This document shows positions 38,640-48,540 of a stretch of DNA of 64,000 nucleotides, piece by piece. The translations under genes were made by a program, and so were the position numbers. Within the stretch, counting starts at the first letter, position 1, and each line of letters begins with the position of its first letter. The stretch comes from Latrodectus hesperus (lineage: Eukaryota > Arthropoda > Arachnida > Araneae > Theridiidae): positions 127,842,349-127,906,348 of the forward strand of contig CM075851.1 of NCBI GenBank assembly GCA_037975125.1, read 5' to 3'. The notes under the pieces were generated by a model. The model was not told the origin of the DNA and did not search any database. It worked only from the letters and a program-made list of their open reading frames with translations.

Positions 38640-38775
38640 AAAATGTTGTCCAGCAGCAAAAGGCCAGGGGCAAATGAGGAAAATTCGCTGGAAAACTGAC
38701 GCAGGCAAAATTCCGGCGAACAAGTGACGTCACGAAAAAGGCGTTTTAAAGGAAAATATAAGTTTTCCAGAAAGT
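38640..38775. promoter_or_regulatory. Candidate promoter-like island with full CRE
   Basis: A GC-richer island in AT-rich DNA holds the palindrome GTGACGTCAC (38724-38733), with the consensus CREB/ATF site TGACGTCA. It shares 13 bases (GTGACGTCACGAA) with the promoter region at 42365. No coding exon could be placed on either side, so any transcript would be non-coding or have distant exons. Confidence 0.3.
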
Positions 38776-39495
38776 TAGAAATATCTGGCAGGGCACCGAC
38801 GACAAAGCAAATGTTTGCCTCTTTCTTTCGTTTTTTCTCCCTTCGAAATGTTTACGATTAACTTTTATCAATATTTTTAGGATGAAGATTAATTCATGAA
38901 AAATCTTCTGAAAGGTCATTAAATTAATTTTTGAACATTAAATATCAACATTTTATTAAATTACTTATTAAAATTAATTAAATTATTTATTAATGGCTAT
39001 AAAATAAATTAAATTTATTAATGATGATAAAATAAAGAAAATTTATTTTAAAAATTAATATTTTTATAAAATATTAGAAAAAATAATTAATTTTAAGAAA
39101 TAATACAGATCGAAAATATCTGAGGCATTCAAAAGATGGAACTTATTTTGTCAAATATAAAAAATAATCTGTTGGGAAATAAGTTATATGTTTTACAAAA
39201 CATTTACTACAAACTTTATGTTGCTGAGATTAATTAAATGTCATAGATTTTTAATAAAATAATTTCAATAATAAATTTTAAAACTTAAAATATTTGAAAT
39301 TAATTAAACAAAAAATTTATTAACAATACCTGTATGTACTGCTGAGAAAAATTAAGTTTAAATATAATGATACAATAATGTAAACATTTTTTGATTGAGG
39401 AATAAGGTCTTAGAAAATATTTATTGAAGTCTTTATGTGTAAATACCATATTTATTTTTGATTACTTAATTAAAAGTATAGGATATAAATACATA
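38776..39495. other. AT-rich spacer, no feature seen
   Basis: Long A+T runs, no repeat or frame recognised. Confidence 0.5.
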
Positions 39496-39835
39496 CACTC
39501 GTGTCCATAAACTAAGTAAGTTTATTCAAAGAAAGAGACAGAAGCAAAACAAATGTGACTTATTTGTAAAGTTAATTGATTAAACAAAAGGTAGAGAGCA
39601 AAAAAGATGCTATATGTTTGACATCAATTATAAAAATTGAGATTTTTACTCCCTGGAACAAATTTCAAAAAAGAACCTATTTACAAAAACCAATATACAT
39701 GGTCGGTATGATGATTTATACATAGTATGCCCCCCAGACGATGCAATACAGGCCGTAGAAGGCCTAGGTATACTATGCTGAGTATCAAATTATCGATCTG
39801 ATCTTGGGGAATATTACACCACTCACATCATTGCT
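39496..39835 (-). mobile_element. Tc1-like element remnant (3' end)
   Basis: The plus strand starts CACTCGTGTCCATAAACTAA at 39496 right after TA, a Tc1-type terminal sequence. Further in, the minus strand encodes EWCNIPQDQIDNLILSI (about 39.83-39.78 kb), the conserved C-terminal end of Tc1-like transposases, followed by a degenerate tail. The remnant runs into the left arm of the large inverted repeat and nothing upstream of the C-terminus remains. Confidence 0.65.
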
Positions 39836-40866
39836 GAAGTATGTTTGGAAGAGGAAAAAAAGGGAGAACAAAATTTAAATAACATTACGCTTATTTCAAC
39901 AGTCCATGCAGCTTATTTAAAATAAAGTTAACAACAGTTCTTTAAAATGAAAGTTTAAACTATGAATTATATAAACTTAATTGTGAAATCACTTTATAAG
40001 TTTTATTTACTACAAATGCTTATGCATTTTTATTATATTAAAAATCCTAATTTAATAAATAATTACATTTCATCTCATTGTCTGTTTCATAATATTTAAA
40101 TAAAAAATACTAATAAACTTATTCATCACATTAAAGTTCATGTATTTAATGCATTCATAAAAGCAATGATATATATAACAATAGTATTCAAATTAAAGTT
40201 TCTACAGTGCTTTAATTGCAGTTTAAATTAAAAATGCCTTATTCAGTTAATTTTTATTAAAAACTAAAAATATTAAAAAAAATTTCCAATTTTGAAAAGC
40301 AATTTCTGTGTCTAAAATTTAAATAAAATGAAAACAGCTTTTAAAAATCTTGAGAAATTTTTCCAGAGAATTGTTTTTTGAAATTATTACTAATTATTCA
40401 ACTGAGATCTTTATATGGTTGATTTTTTTATTTTTATTAAAATAATTATCATCACGTAGGTCCCTCAAGTACCTGTTATCTATTGGAAAATATATAATCG
40501 AATAAATAAATATATATTATAAAACAAAAAATAAAATTCTAAAACATATTAACTAATTAAATTTAACTTGGTTTTAAAATTATTCAGCGATAAATTCTTC
40601 AATTTCTACAGAACATTTGAATTCCATGTTCTTGTACAAACAGTACGAATCAAATAAATATACACTTGTCGCTCGGTTGTGGATGAAAAAAAAGTAAACA
40701 TTTTGAATACTCCGTTTGGTGAGAAGCTTTACCTCAATTTGGTCATACGTGACGTCATTTCGTGGATGATTGGTGGATGGCTTGTGGACAGCTGGTGTCC
40801 ACAAGCCATCCACCAGCTCATCCACCGTGTCCGGGAGTCCGGGTGACGGCGACCAGGTTTGCTGCC
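39830..40866. repeat. Long inverted repeat, left arm (about 1.04 kb)
   Basis: The reverse complement of this arm matches 40933-41930 along its whole length, with substitutions and small indels; I judge identity near 80% by eye. Exact shared blocks include CTTTTATGAATGCATTAAAT with the following ACATGAACTTTAAT, TTTTATTTAAATATTATGAA, CACAACCGAGC and GCAGCAAACCTGGTCACCG-like sequence at the centre. The inner 200 bp is GC-richer with repeated ATCCACC words and keeps a CRE core, GTGACGTCAT, at about 40749. A minus-strand frame (40580-40879) reads outward from the centre. Confidence 0.9.
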
Positions 40867-40932
40867 AGCCGAACACCAACGTTCTAGAAAGAACAAAAAC
40901 AAGCTGTTATCAAGCCGTTATCACATAGACAG

Positions 40933-41930
40933 GCAGCAAACCTGGTCACCGTCCACCGGACACGGTGGATGACTACCAGCTGTGCACAAGCCATCCACCA
41001 ACCATCCACCAGCCATCCATAAAATGACTTCACGTATGACCAAATTGAGGCAGAGCTTTCCACCAAACGAAGTATTCAGCATGTTTAATTTTTTCATCCA
41101 CAACCGAGCAACAAGTGTATATTTACTTGATTCGCGCTGTTTATATAAGAGCATAGCATTCAAATTTTCTATAGACATTGAAGAATTTATCATTGAATAT
41201 TTTTAAAGCAAGTTAAATTTAATTGGTCAATATGTTTTAGAATTTCAGTTTGTTTGTTTTAAAATATATACTTATTTATTCGATTATATATATTTTTAAT
41301 AGATAACAAGTGCTTGTAAAACCTACCTGATGATAATTATTTTAATAAAAATTTTAAAAAATCAACTATATGAAGATCTCATTTGAATAATTAATAATAA
41401 TTTCAAATAACAATTCTCTGGTAAAATTTCACAAGATTTTTAAAAACTATTTTCATTATATTTAAATCTTCCTCATTGAAATTGCTTTTTAAAATTGAAA
41501 AACTATTTTGAGTATTTTTAGTTTTTAATAAAAATTAACTGAATAAAGCGTTTTTAATTTAAACTACAATTAAAACACAGCAGAAACTCTAATTTAAATA
41601 ACATTTTTTATTTATTATTACTTTTATGAATGCATTAAATACATGAACTTTAATATGATAAATAAATTTATTTGTATTTTTTATTTAAATATTATGAAAC
41701 AGAGTCTGAAATAAAATGCAATTATTATTTGTATAAAATGCATAAGTATTTGTAGCAAAAAAAATTTTATAAAATGATTTTTCAATTTAGTTTTTATTTA
41801 TATTTTATAAAAATTCATTTCAAAGAAAAATTAACTTTATTTTAAATAAGTTGTATGAGCAATTGAAATAAGTTTTGCCACTTAAATTTTGTTCTCCCTT
41901 TTTTTTCTCTTCCAAACATACATCAGCAAT
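40933..41930. repeat. Long inverted repeat, right arm (about 1.0 kb)
   Basis: Partner of the left arm, separated from it by a 66-bp spacer. The plus-strand frame 40982-41206 mirrors the left-arm frame: FFIHNRATSVYL is identical in both and the next 25 residues differ mainly conservatively. The sequence is not a recognised transposon family. If transcribed through, the pair would form a long hairpin RNA. Confidence 0.9.
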
Positions 41931-42179
41931 AATATTTGCTGCTGATATTTAAATCAAAGTATTACATTGATTATTTCTTCGCGTTTTGGGCATGATTATG
42001 TTTTCAAATATGAAAATATTAACAAATATACAATACAATAATAATGCAAATTAAACAGTAAATAGACTTTTATTGGTTAATATTTGGAGTGACGTTGTTG
42101 ATGACGTAATTGCTTCGTGTTTGGCTGGTATACCAGACACCAGGGATCCACAAAACAGACACCAATGAAACACCATCCA

Positions 42180-42325
42180 CAAGCAAACCTGGTCACCGTT
42201 ACTCGGACACGGTAGATGACTACCAGCTGTCCACAAGCCATCCACAAATCATCCATGAAATGATGTCACGTATGAACAAATTGAGGCGGATCTTTCCACC
42301 AATCGGAGTATTCAGCCAACACCCC
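42180..42325 (+). repeat. Third copy of the inverted-repeat core, next to a promoter
   Basis: AAGCAAACCTGGTCACCGTT to GGAGTATTCAGCC matches the inner ~145 bp of the right arm in the same orientation (GATGACTACCAGCTGT, CACAAGCCATCCAC, TCACGTATGA). Homology stops at AACACC, about 40 bases before the CRE of the downstream promoter. Here, unlike in the arms, it contains an intact CCAAT pentamer (42299-42303). Confidence 0.82.
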
Positions 42326-42374
42326 CTAGAATACAAGGCCTGAGCACTCGAACGGGAAGTGGCTGTGACGTCAC
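42299..42374 (+). promoter_or_regulatory. Promoter of the THAP-exon transcript: CCAAT, ETS-like and CRE sites
   Basis: CCAAT (42299-42303), CGGGAAGTGG (42353-42362, ETS-like) and GTGACGTCAC (42365-42374, full CREB/ATF palindrome) cluster within 80 bases of a GC-richer, TATA-less stretch. The ATG of the THAP exon follows 185 bases downstream. This combination is typical of housekeeping or germline promoters. The transcription start is not determined. Confidence 0.5.
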
Positions 42375-42558
42375 GAAGGGAAGACCTGTTTCTCTCGACT
42401 GGAATGAGGGAGTTTTTACATTTTCACCGTGAAACGTGTGAACAACGTGGTGGCATTTTACTCATTTTTAAATATTTTCTTTATTAGCTTACTTTTACAT
42501 TGATTTCTTCAGATTATTTTTCCTGGATTTAGCATTTTCCCAAAAAAACTACTGAATC

Positions 42559-42714
42559 ATGCCATCTAGGTGCTGTGTTTCTTATTGTAAAGGAAATTAC
42601 GACAGTAGTAATACTACTGTTAGTGTTTTCAAGTTTCCAATGGATAAAAAACTTTTAAAGAAATGGATTCAATCTATTCCAAGGAAGGATTTTCAACCAA
42701 CGACATCATCAAGG
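42559..42714 (+). CDS. First coding exon: N-terminal half of a THAP zinc finger
   Basis: ATG 42559 opens MPSRCCVSYCKGNYDSS. The early Cys pair, the FKFP motif, a conserved Trp (KKWIQ) and RKDFQPTTSSR follow the THAP (C2CH, DNA-binding) pattern up to the usual exon boundary. A consensus donor, AGG|GTAAGT, follows at 42715 and the exon ends in phase 0. The second half of the finger (C-x2-H and AVPTIF-like block) should be in the next exon, but none was found in the following kilobases. THAP domains occur in host regulators and in P-element-type transposases. A CRE-type promoter just upstream favours a host gene. Confidence 0.68.
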
Positions 42715-43800
42715 GTAAGTTTCACGCATTTAATTAAAAATTTTATTTAGTATGCATTAGTTTACTCGTATTATATTAAAAATAATTGAATGTTAAAATT
42801 AAAATTTTCACGAATATTTTAAAATTTAAGAGAGAAATCGGTATAACATTGATTTTATCAAATTATTTTGTAAAGGAAAAAAAATGTTTATATAAACGTG
42901 TGTGAGGGGAAATGTAAAAAATCAATTTAATAATACATAAATGTAAAATCACGTGGTATACCCATCAAATATATAAATATATGTGAATATTAATACACAT
43001 TAATATCAAATTATTGTAAAAAGAGCTATTATTACCATAACACATATTTTTAATGAACAATCTAATGTTGAAATTGCATATTTTAATTTTATAATAGCTC
43101 TGTGCTGATTCATCAATTAAAAACTTAACAATTTTTTAATGTTAGATTTGTTAGGAGGAAATATTTTAGCATAAGAAATAATATATTCACTATACTGTAC
43201 ATTACTTGTATATTTACTATATTCGTTCTCTCCTATGGTACAATTAAATGTTTCAAATTTATTAATTGAAAGTGGGAAACAATTTCAATTTGTAAATTTG
43301 AAATGCTAATAATTCTATTTAGTCTATAAATAGAAGTATTCTTCATTTATATAATAAAAGAATTTACGAAGGTATAAATTAAATATTAATTAATTTATGT
43401 AATGAATTTAAATTTTCCAATTTATAAATCACCATACCATTTTGATTTTTCCAGAAAATAAAAAAAATATTTATATAGTGATAAATAGATTTAAATAAAT
43501 ACATTTCTTTCTGTTTTTATATTTATAAGTTTTAATCTTTAACATCTTAATTTTAAATAGAGAAAAATATAAAAAGTAAAATAATTATTTAGCTTTGTTT
43601 GGAAATGAAATCATTTTCAAGTATGTTATTAACTTTATAAATTATCTTAAGATTAATTAAAAATTAGTTATTTAAATTAGTTCTTGTGCGCAATTCTTTT
43701 ATTAGCCTGCTCTCGAAAAATTGTGGCATAGAAATGATGAGAATAAGAAATTAATATTTACTTGAAACAAAATTTAGACATTTTATTGCTGATATTATAG

Positions 43801-43850
43801 GAGGATGATATTGGAAGAATGACAAATGTGTATGATGACAACACTGGTAG
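43801..43850 (+). CDS. Possible small linking exon
   Basis: After an acceptor-like TGCTGATATTATAG comes EDDIGRMTNVYDDNTG in phase 0, as needed after the THAP exon. If the donor is the weak GTTATA at 43851, two bases are left, which is exactly the phase needed by the exon at 48321. The better-looking donor GTAGGT at 43847 would put a stop at the start of that exon. The internal ATG at 43819 could also serve as a start. Speculative. Confidence 0.25.
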
Positions 43851-46800
43851 GTTATATACAAAGAATTAGCTGTCAAAGATATTTAAAAACTAACTTCAGA
43901 TTTAAATGGAGGAAGCTTACGCTTCCCTAATTCATATGTCATTAGAGTTTGCAGACAGATGCAGCTCATGGTATACAGTTGATACTGCTGGACATATAAT
44001 ATAATCATATATTGCTCCAGATATGACCAGGACCGGAAACAATTTTTGCATAATTTAAAAATACAAGTGCAAATAACAAATTACAAACAATTGATCAAAA
44101 TCGTCAAATCTAAATAAAAAAAACGAAAAAACATTTATTAAATTTCTCAGCATCAAAAGATATTGAATATAGATTTTTCTAGAAAATAGAGACATAAGCC
44201 GGAGCAGCTAAAAGTCTCAGACAGAACGGCTCCCAACCAACCAACATGACAACATGACATATTTGTTTGTGAAATAAATATAAATATTCCTTTCATTTTT
44301 TTATTATGTGATTCCTGTTAATCTTTATTTCTGAACAAAATGGCTTCAAAAACGGGGAAACTGTTTCTAAATAAAGAAATAACAATAGAGTATGTAGTAT
44401 ATATTATTATGTCATTGAACGCTACATTTTAAATTATTATAAATAAACATGCTTCTTATTTCTAATATAAAGTAAAAACTTCTCTTTGCAAACTAATTGT
44501 AATTAGAACGATATAAATGTTTTAAAATTCGCGTTAATTGTTGATTGTAAGACTTAATTATGTTGTAATATGAAATATAAAAAAATCTCCCTTAATTGGG
44601 ATTTATAAAAAATTGAAAACTATTTTATAATTATTAAGAAATACGGTTTTAAATTAATGAAATTTAATATGCTTAAATTTAAGAGAACCATAAATCATTA
44701 TCTCATTTTTATGAATAATAAATAAGAAAAGTTTTAATTTATGAATATAAACTATTGTACTTCCTATGAAATCGATACTCCTCAGATAAATACTATGTGT
44801 TGTTTTAAGCTTAGAAGGAAATATGTAAAATAAGTTTTACAATAAAATCTAATGTATAAATAAATTAAAAATTCTATATGTAATATTTTCTCAAACCAAT
44901 TTAGGCATAATGTGAAATCAAAATTCCTCATAACATAGTTGAAATACTATTAAAATTTAATGTTTCTGTTTGGATTGAATACAATAATATTATTGTATTA
45001 TCTTGTTTTTTCCATAATCATACTAAGATATTCATGCATCTCTTGTATCTGTCCATGTTTTAGATTAATGCCATTTTAAGAATTTATATGTAATTAAAAA
45101 ATAATCATCAAACCTTAAAAACTTGGGTTTCTCTAACTCGTGAATCTGTATCAAATGTCATTTTTCCCATCATTTTCTAAAATTAATTTAAAAAAAAAAG
45201 ATATTTAATACAGATTGATGCGGTGATTAAATCCAAGTTATTTTTTTAAAAAAAATAATTTATACTGTTGATTTAAAATATTTTACTCTCTAAAGTTATT
45301 GGTAAACTAGATAGCTGTATCTTGGTCAAGCTTGAATTTTGATGCAGAATTGCAGTTAAATTATGAAATAGTTCTATAGATTACCAGAAAACTAATCTTT
45401 CTTGATAATTTCTTCTAATTTAAAATATTTTACTACAAGAAAAACATTAAAATTTGCTAACTTTCAAGCTGGGATTTTGTTGCTTAATTTCTGAGTTTCT
45501 ACTAAACATCTTATATAATTTTACACAATTATCTCATTTTTCAGCTTTTTTATTGAAATTCATAGTTTTATATGATATTTCATATTCTCGATTTATTAAA
45601 AAACATTTTACTCTTCCTTTTAATGTGTACTGTAATTAAAGAGGCTTTTTTTTAATGAATCGATCTTTGCCTGGAAATATGATTATATGGTGCACTTTTA
45701 AAATAGTAAAATGTTATTATTAATTAATTTTCTTAATTATCGATAAAAAATTTATATAATTTGGATTCCATACATGTGAGTATCTATAATTGAGAAAATT
45801 TAGTGTGTTTTACATTAGATTGGAAAATTGCAAAGTGAAAGTTAAAGACTTGATAATATAATTCTATTCTGCCCTTGGTTCAACACTTTGTAGATAACAA
45901 TTCCTATTTTAGGCATGGATTCTTGTAGTTTGGAATCCACTTTAAACATTTGGTCATGTTTGATAAAGCTCTAGTGAATAAAAAGTGACCATCACAAGGT
46001 CAACAAAATGAAACCAGCCAATATATATACATACATATATGTGTATATAATATATTTATTTATATTGTTTTGATAACTTAAAATTTTATTTCAAGCACTT
46101 GCCTTGTTTCTACTTTTTCAAGTATTTTCTTAAAATTCTTTTTTGGTTAAATCGTATTCATTAATGAGAATTTGGTGTAATTTGAAATTTTTCCATTTAT
46201 AATTTTGTTTATTTCTCTTATACTGAAAGTCAATGATTTTGCATAATTTCTAGAATTGGAATTCTAGATATTTTTGATTACCTTATAAAACAATGTCTGA
46301 TAATGGTAAACTTAATTTTACACAATTTATCAAAATATATAAGAAAATAAAATAAGAGTTATAATAAAAAACAACTCTCTGCCTATGTGTACTAAACAAA
46401 TAATTAGCCCTAAAATAATCTTTTATTACAATTCATTTTTAAGCGATCATGCAGTTGGATTGGACTTTAAAAAAAATCATATATATAATGTTACTGGAAA
46501 GTGTCAAAGCTCATTAATAACAATGAATTTTCATCTGAATAACCTTATCTTTTATAATAATTATCTCTTAATAAATTTAAAAGAAAGCATTTGGTTAAAG
46601 GAATTACTACAGTACATCTTATTTAAATGCTAAAATAATTTAGAAAATAAAAGATAGTGAAAACATAACTTAATCACTATAAAAATTTATATAACAAGAG
46701 CAATTCATAACTATTAACATAGATTAAATCTACTTTTAATTTTTGAAATAATAAAAGCACTCTCATCTAACTTTAATTTATATTTCACATCAAATTCAAG

Positions 46801-47110
46801 CTAATTTCTATTTCTAATTTCTATAGTGTAATTACAATTTTATCTGAATGTAATTCATGTAGTATAAGCTCCAACTTCAATTATATTTAACTTAAAAAAT
46901 TAAACGGTCTGATTCACTTTCAAAACATTGATAAATTATTACCTGTTTACTACAAGAATAGCTCTCACCAAGTAGTCTAGTTAATGATGGTAGTTATAGT
47001 AACAACCTGTCCATTTCAAGTGCCCTGAATAATTAGCTTTTGTAATTCATGGATTTGATTTCTTCTTCAAATAGATGTTGATAGTTTGCAATCCATTTGA
47101 AATTGGTAAT
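43851..47110. other. Presumed intronic or intergenic AT-rich DNA
   Basis: Apart from a possible repeat fragment ending CCCAACCAACCAAC near 44238, I see no exon, RNA gene or repeat. Short frames are composition artefacts. Confidence 0.45.
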
Positions 47111-47111
47111 C

Positions 47112-47190
47112 TCAGTCTATCTGAGCTGACTGCTTAATTGTTAACACTGCCTTCAGTTTTATAGCTTTTGGATTTGATTCCTGTCTCTAG
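47112..47190 (+). repeat. tRNA-like SINE head
   Basis: GAGCTGACTGCTTAATTGTT, then CTGCCTTCAG, then TTGGATTTGATTCCTG gives the A-box, core and B-box order seen in the copies at 7389 and 17389. The body may extend to the CCAACCAAC near 47287. Diverged, no cloverleaf. Confidence 0.4.
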
Positions 47191-47428
47191 TATGTATTTT
47201 TGTTGTAGTTTTGAACTGGTTACTGTGTATCTACTTTGAACTAGTTACTGTCCAATTAATTTTTGTGTGTAAAGTGATTATAGACCAACCAACTTTGTAA
47301 CTAGTCTTAGTGATTACTCTTGAGTAATCCCACTCTTAAATTTTTTATGAAATTGTGAGAGTAAGAGAAGAGAAAATTTGTGGATACTTTTCTTACATCT
47401 TTTTTCTTAATGTAATATTTACATACAT

Positions 47429-48092
47429 GTCAGTGCTGACAAGTTCCAAACAGTACCTTTGGGTTAACGGGTTTGGAATTGTTACCCATTACCATATGCC
47501 TTGTTATTTTGAACCACGCTCAGGTGACAAAGTCACACCTGAGCTGGCACCCTGTTCTACACACCAGCTGAATGTCTTTGGACATCACATATTAACTTGG
47601 TCACATCACCAACCTATCTAGTTCCAGCAACCCAGTGATTGGGAGAACATGGTCACCTTCAAATTCACTTCCTGTGTCAAATGATTCTGATCTAAACGAG
47701 AAGCAGCATGAAGCCACTGGAGCTCTTGAGTAGTATGTAATAAATACATACATACATACATAGCAGTGTAGGCGAACTCCAAACTGTACCTTTAGGTTAA
47801 CAGGTTTAGAATACTCGCCTGTCACCGACTGCCTCGTAATTTTGAACCAGTCGGGTGACAAGGTCACACACCTGAGCTAGTAGCCTCCTTTCCACATCCA
47901 TGCCACACCAGTGGAAGGACTTTGATGAATGTCGACACATCCCCAACCCACAGAGTTCCAGCAACCCAGTGAGGGATAATTGTCATATTCCTAATCACAA
48001 CCGACGGCAAATGATGCTTCGCTTTGCTGATCTTAACAGGAAGCGGTGTGAAGCTACTGAGCAACTGGAGTTTAGTATGTGATAAAGTAGTG
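47429..48092. repeat. Two tandem copies of a ~330-bp dispersed repeat
   Basis: Copy 1 (about 47429-47740) and copy 2 (about 47762-48092) are in the same orientation. Shared blocks include TTGGGTTAACGGGTTT and TTAGGTTAACAGGTTT, TTTTGAACCA, TCACACCTGAGCT-like sequence, and AGTTCCAGCAACCCAGTGA (47620 and 47953). A (CATA)n stretch joins them. The unit looks like a SINE or SINE-like repeat that inserted twice or duplicated. It lies in the presumed intron before the FKBP6-like exons. Confidence 0.78.
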
Positions 48093-48320
48093 CTAGGGAG
48101 AAACACTGCATAGTATAGCTTTTTTCATCTGCTTCCAATCAATTTTATATGATTAACTGAGTGTTGACTGCTATTATGCTTTCATAGAATATTAAATTCT
48201 TTTGAAAAAATTGTTATATTGTTTTTGAAGTGTTTTACTATTGAAAAAAGTGCATCATTTTTTTGCAAAAATGATGGTTTAAATATATTTTATAAAAGTT
48301 TTTATTCTTTTATTTTATAG

Positions 48321-48540
48321 GGATCTGAATAAAGGCATTGAATTTGAAGTAGACTATGATGAGCAAAATACTGATTCGGAAGATGAAACATATTTTAATG
48401 ATGTACATTTTGAAACCTTTAAGGAAGATATTTCTGAGCAATATCATGATAGAAAACCAATCATGATAAATAGTGTTCCTTTTGCTAAATTGAGGAAACT
48501 ATCACAACCCATAACTCCAGATCAAAAGATATGCAAACAA
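48321..48540 (+). CDS. FKBP6: FKBP6-like exon A (N-terminal acidic region)
   Basis: The acceptor TTTTATTTTATAG precedes the exon, which needs two bases from the previous exon. It reads EFEVDYDEQNTDSEDETYFN and ends VPFAKLRKLSQPITPDQKIC, the segment before the FKBP fold. The donor is CAA|GTACAA in phase 0. The first internal ATG (MINSVPFAK) would skip the acidic stretch and is unlikely to be the main start. Confidence 0.78.

Noticed and set aside
42715..42750. THAP exon read through its donor to the stop at 42748
   Set aside because: The consensus GTAAGT donor and loss of THAP similarity after TTSSR make splicing much more likely than a 63-residue protein.
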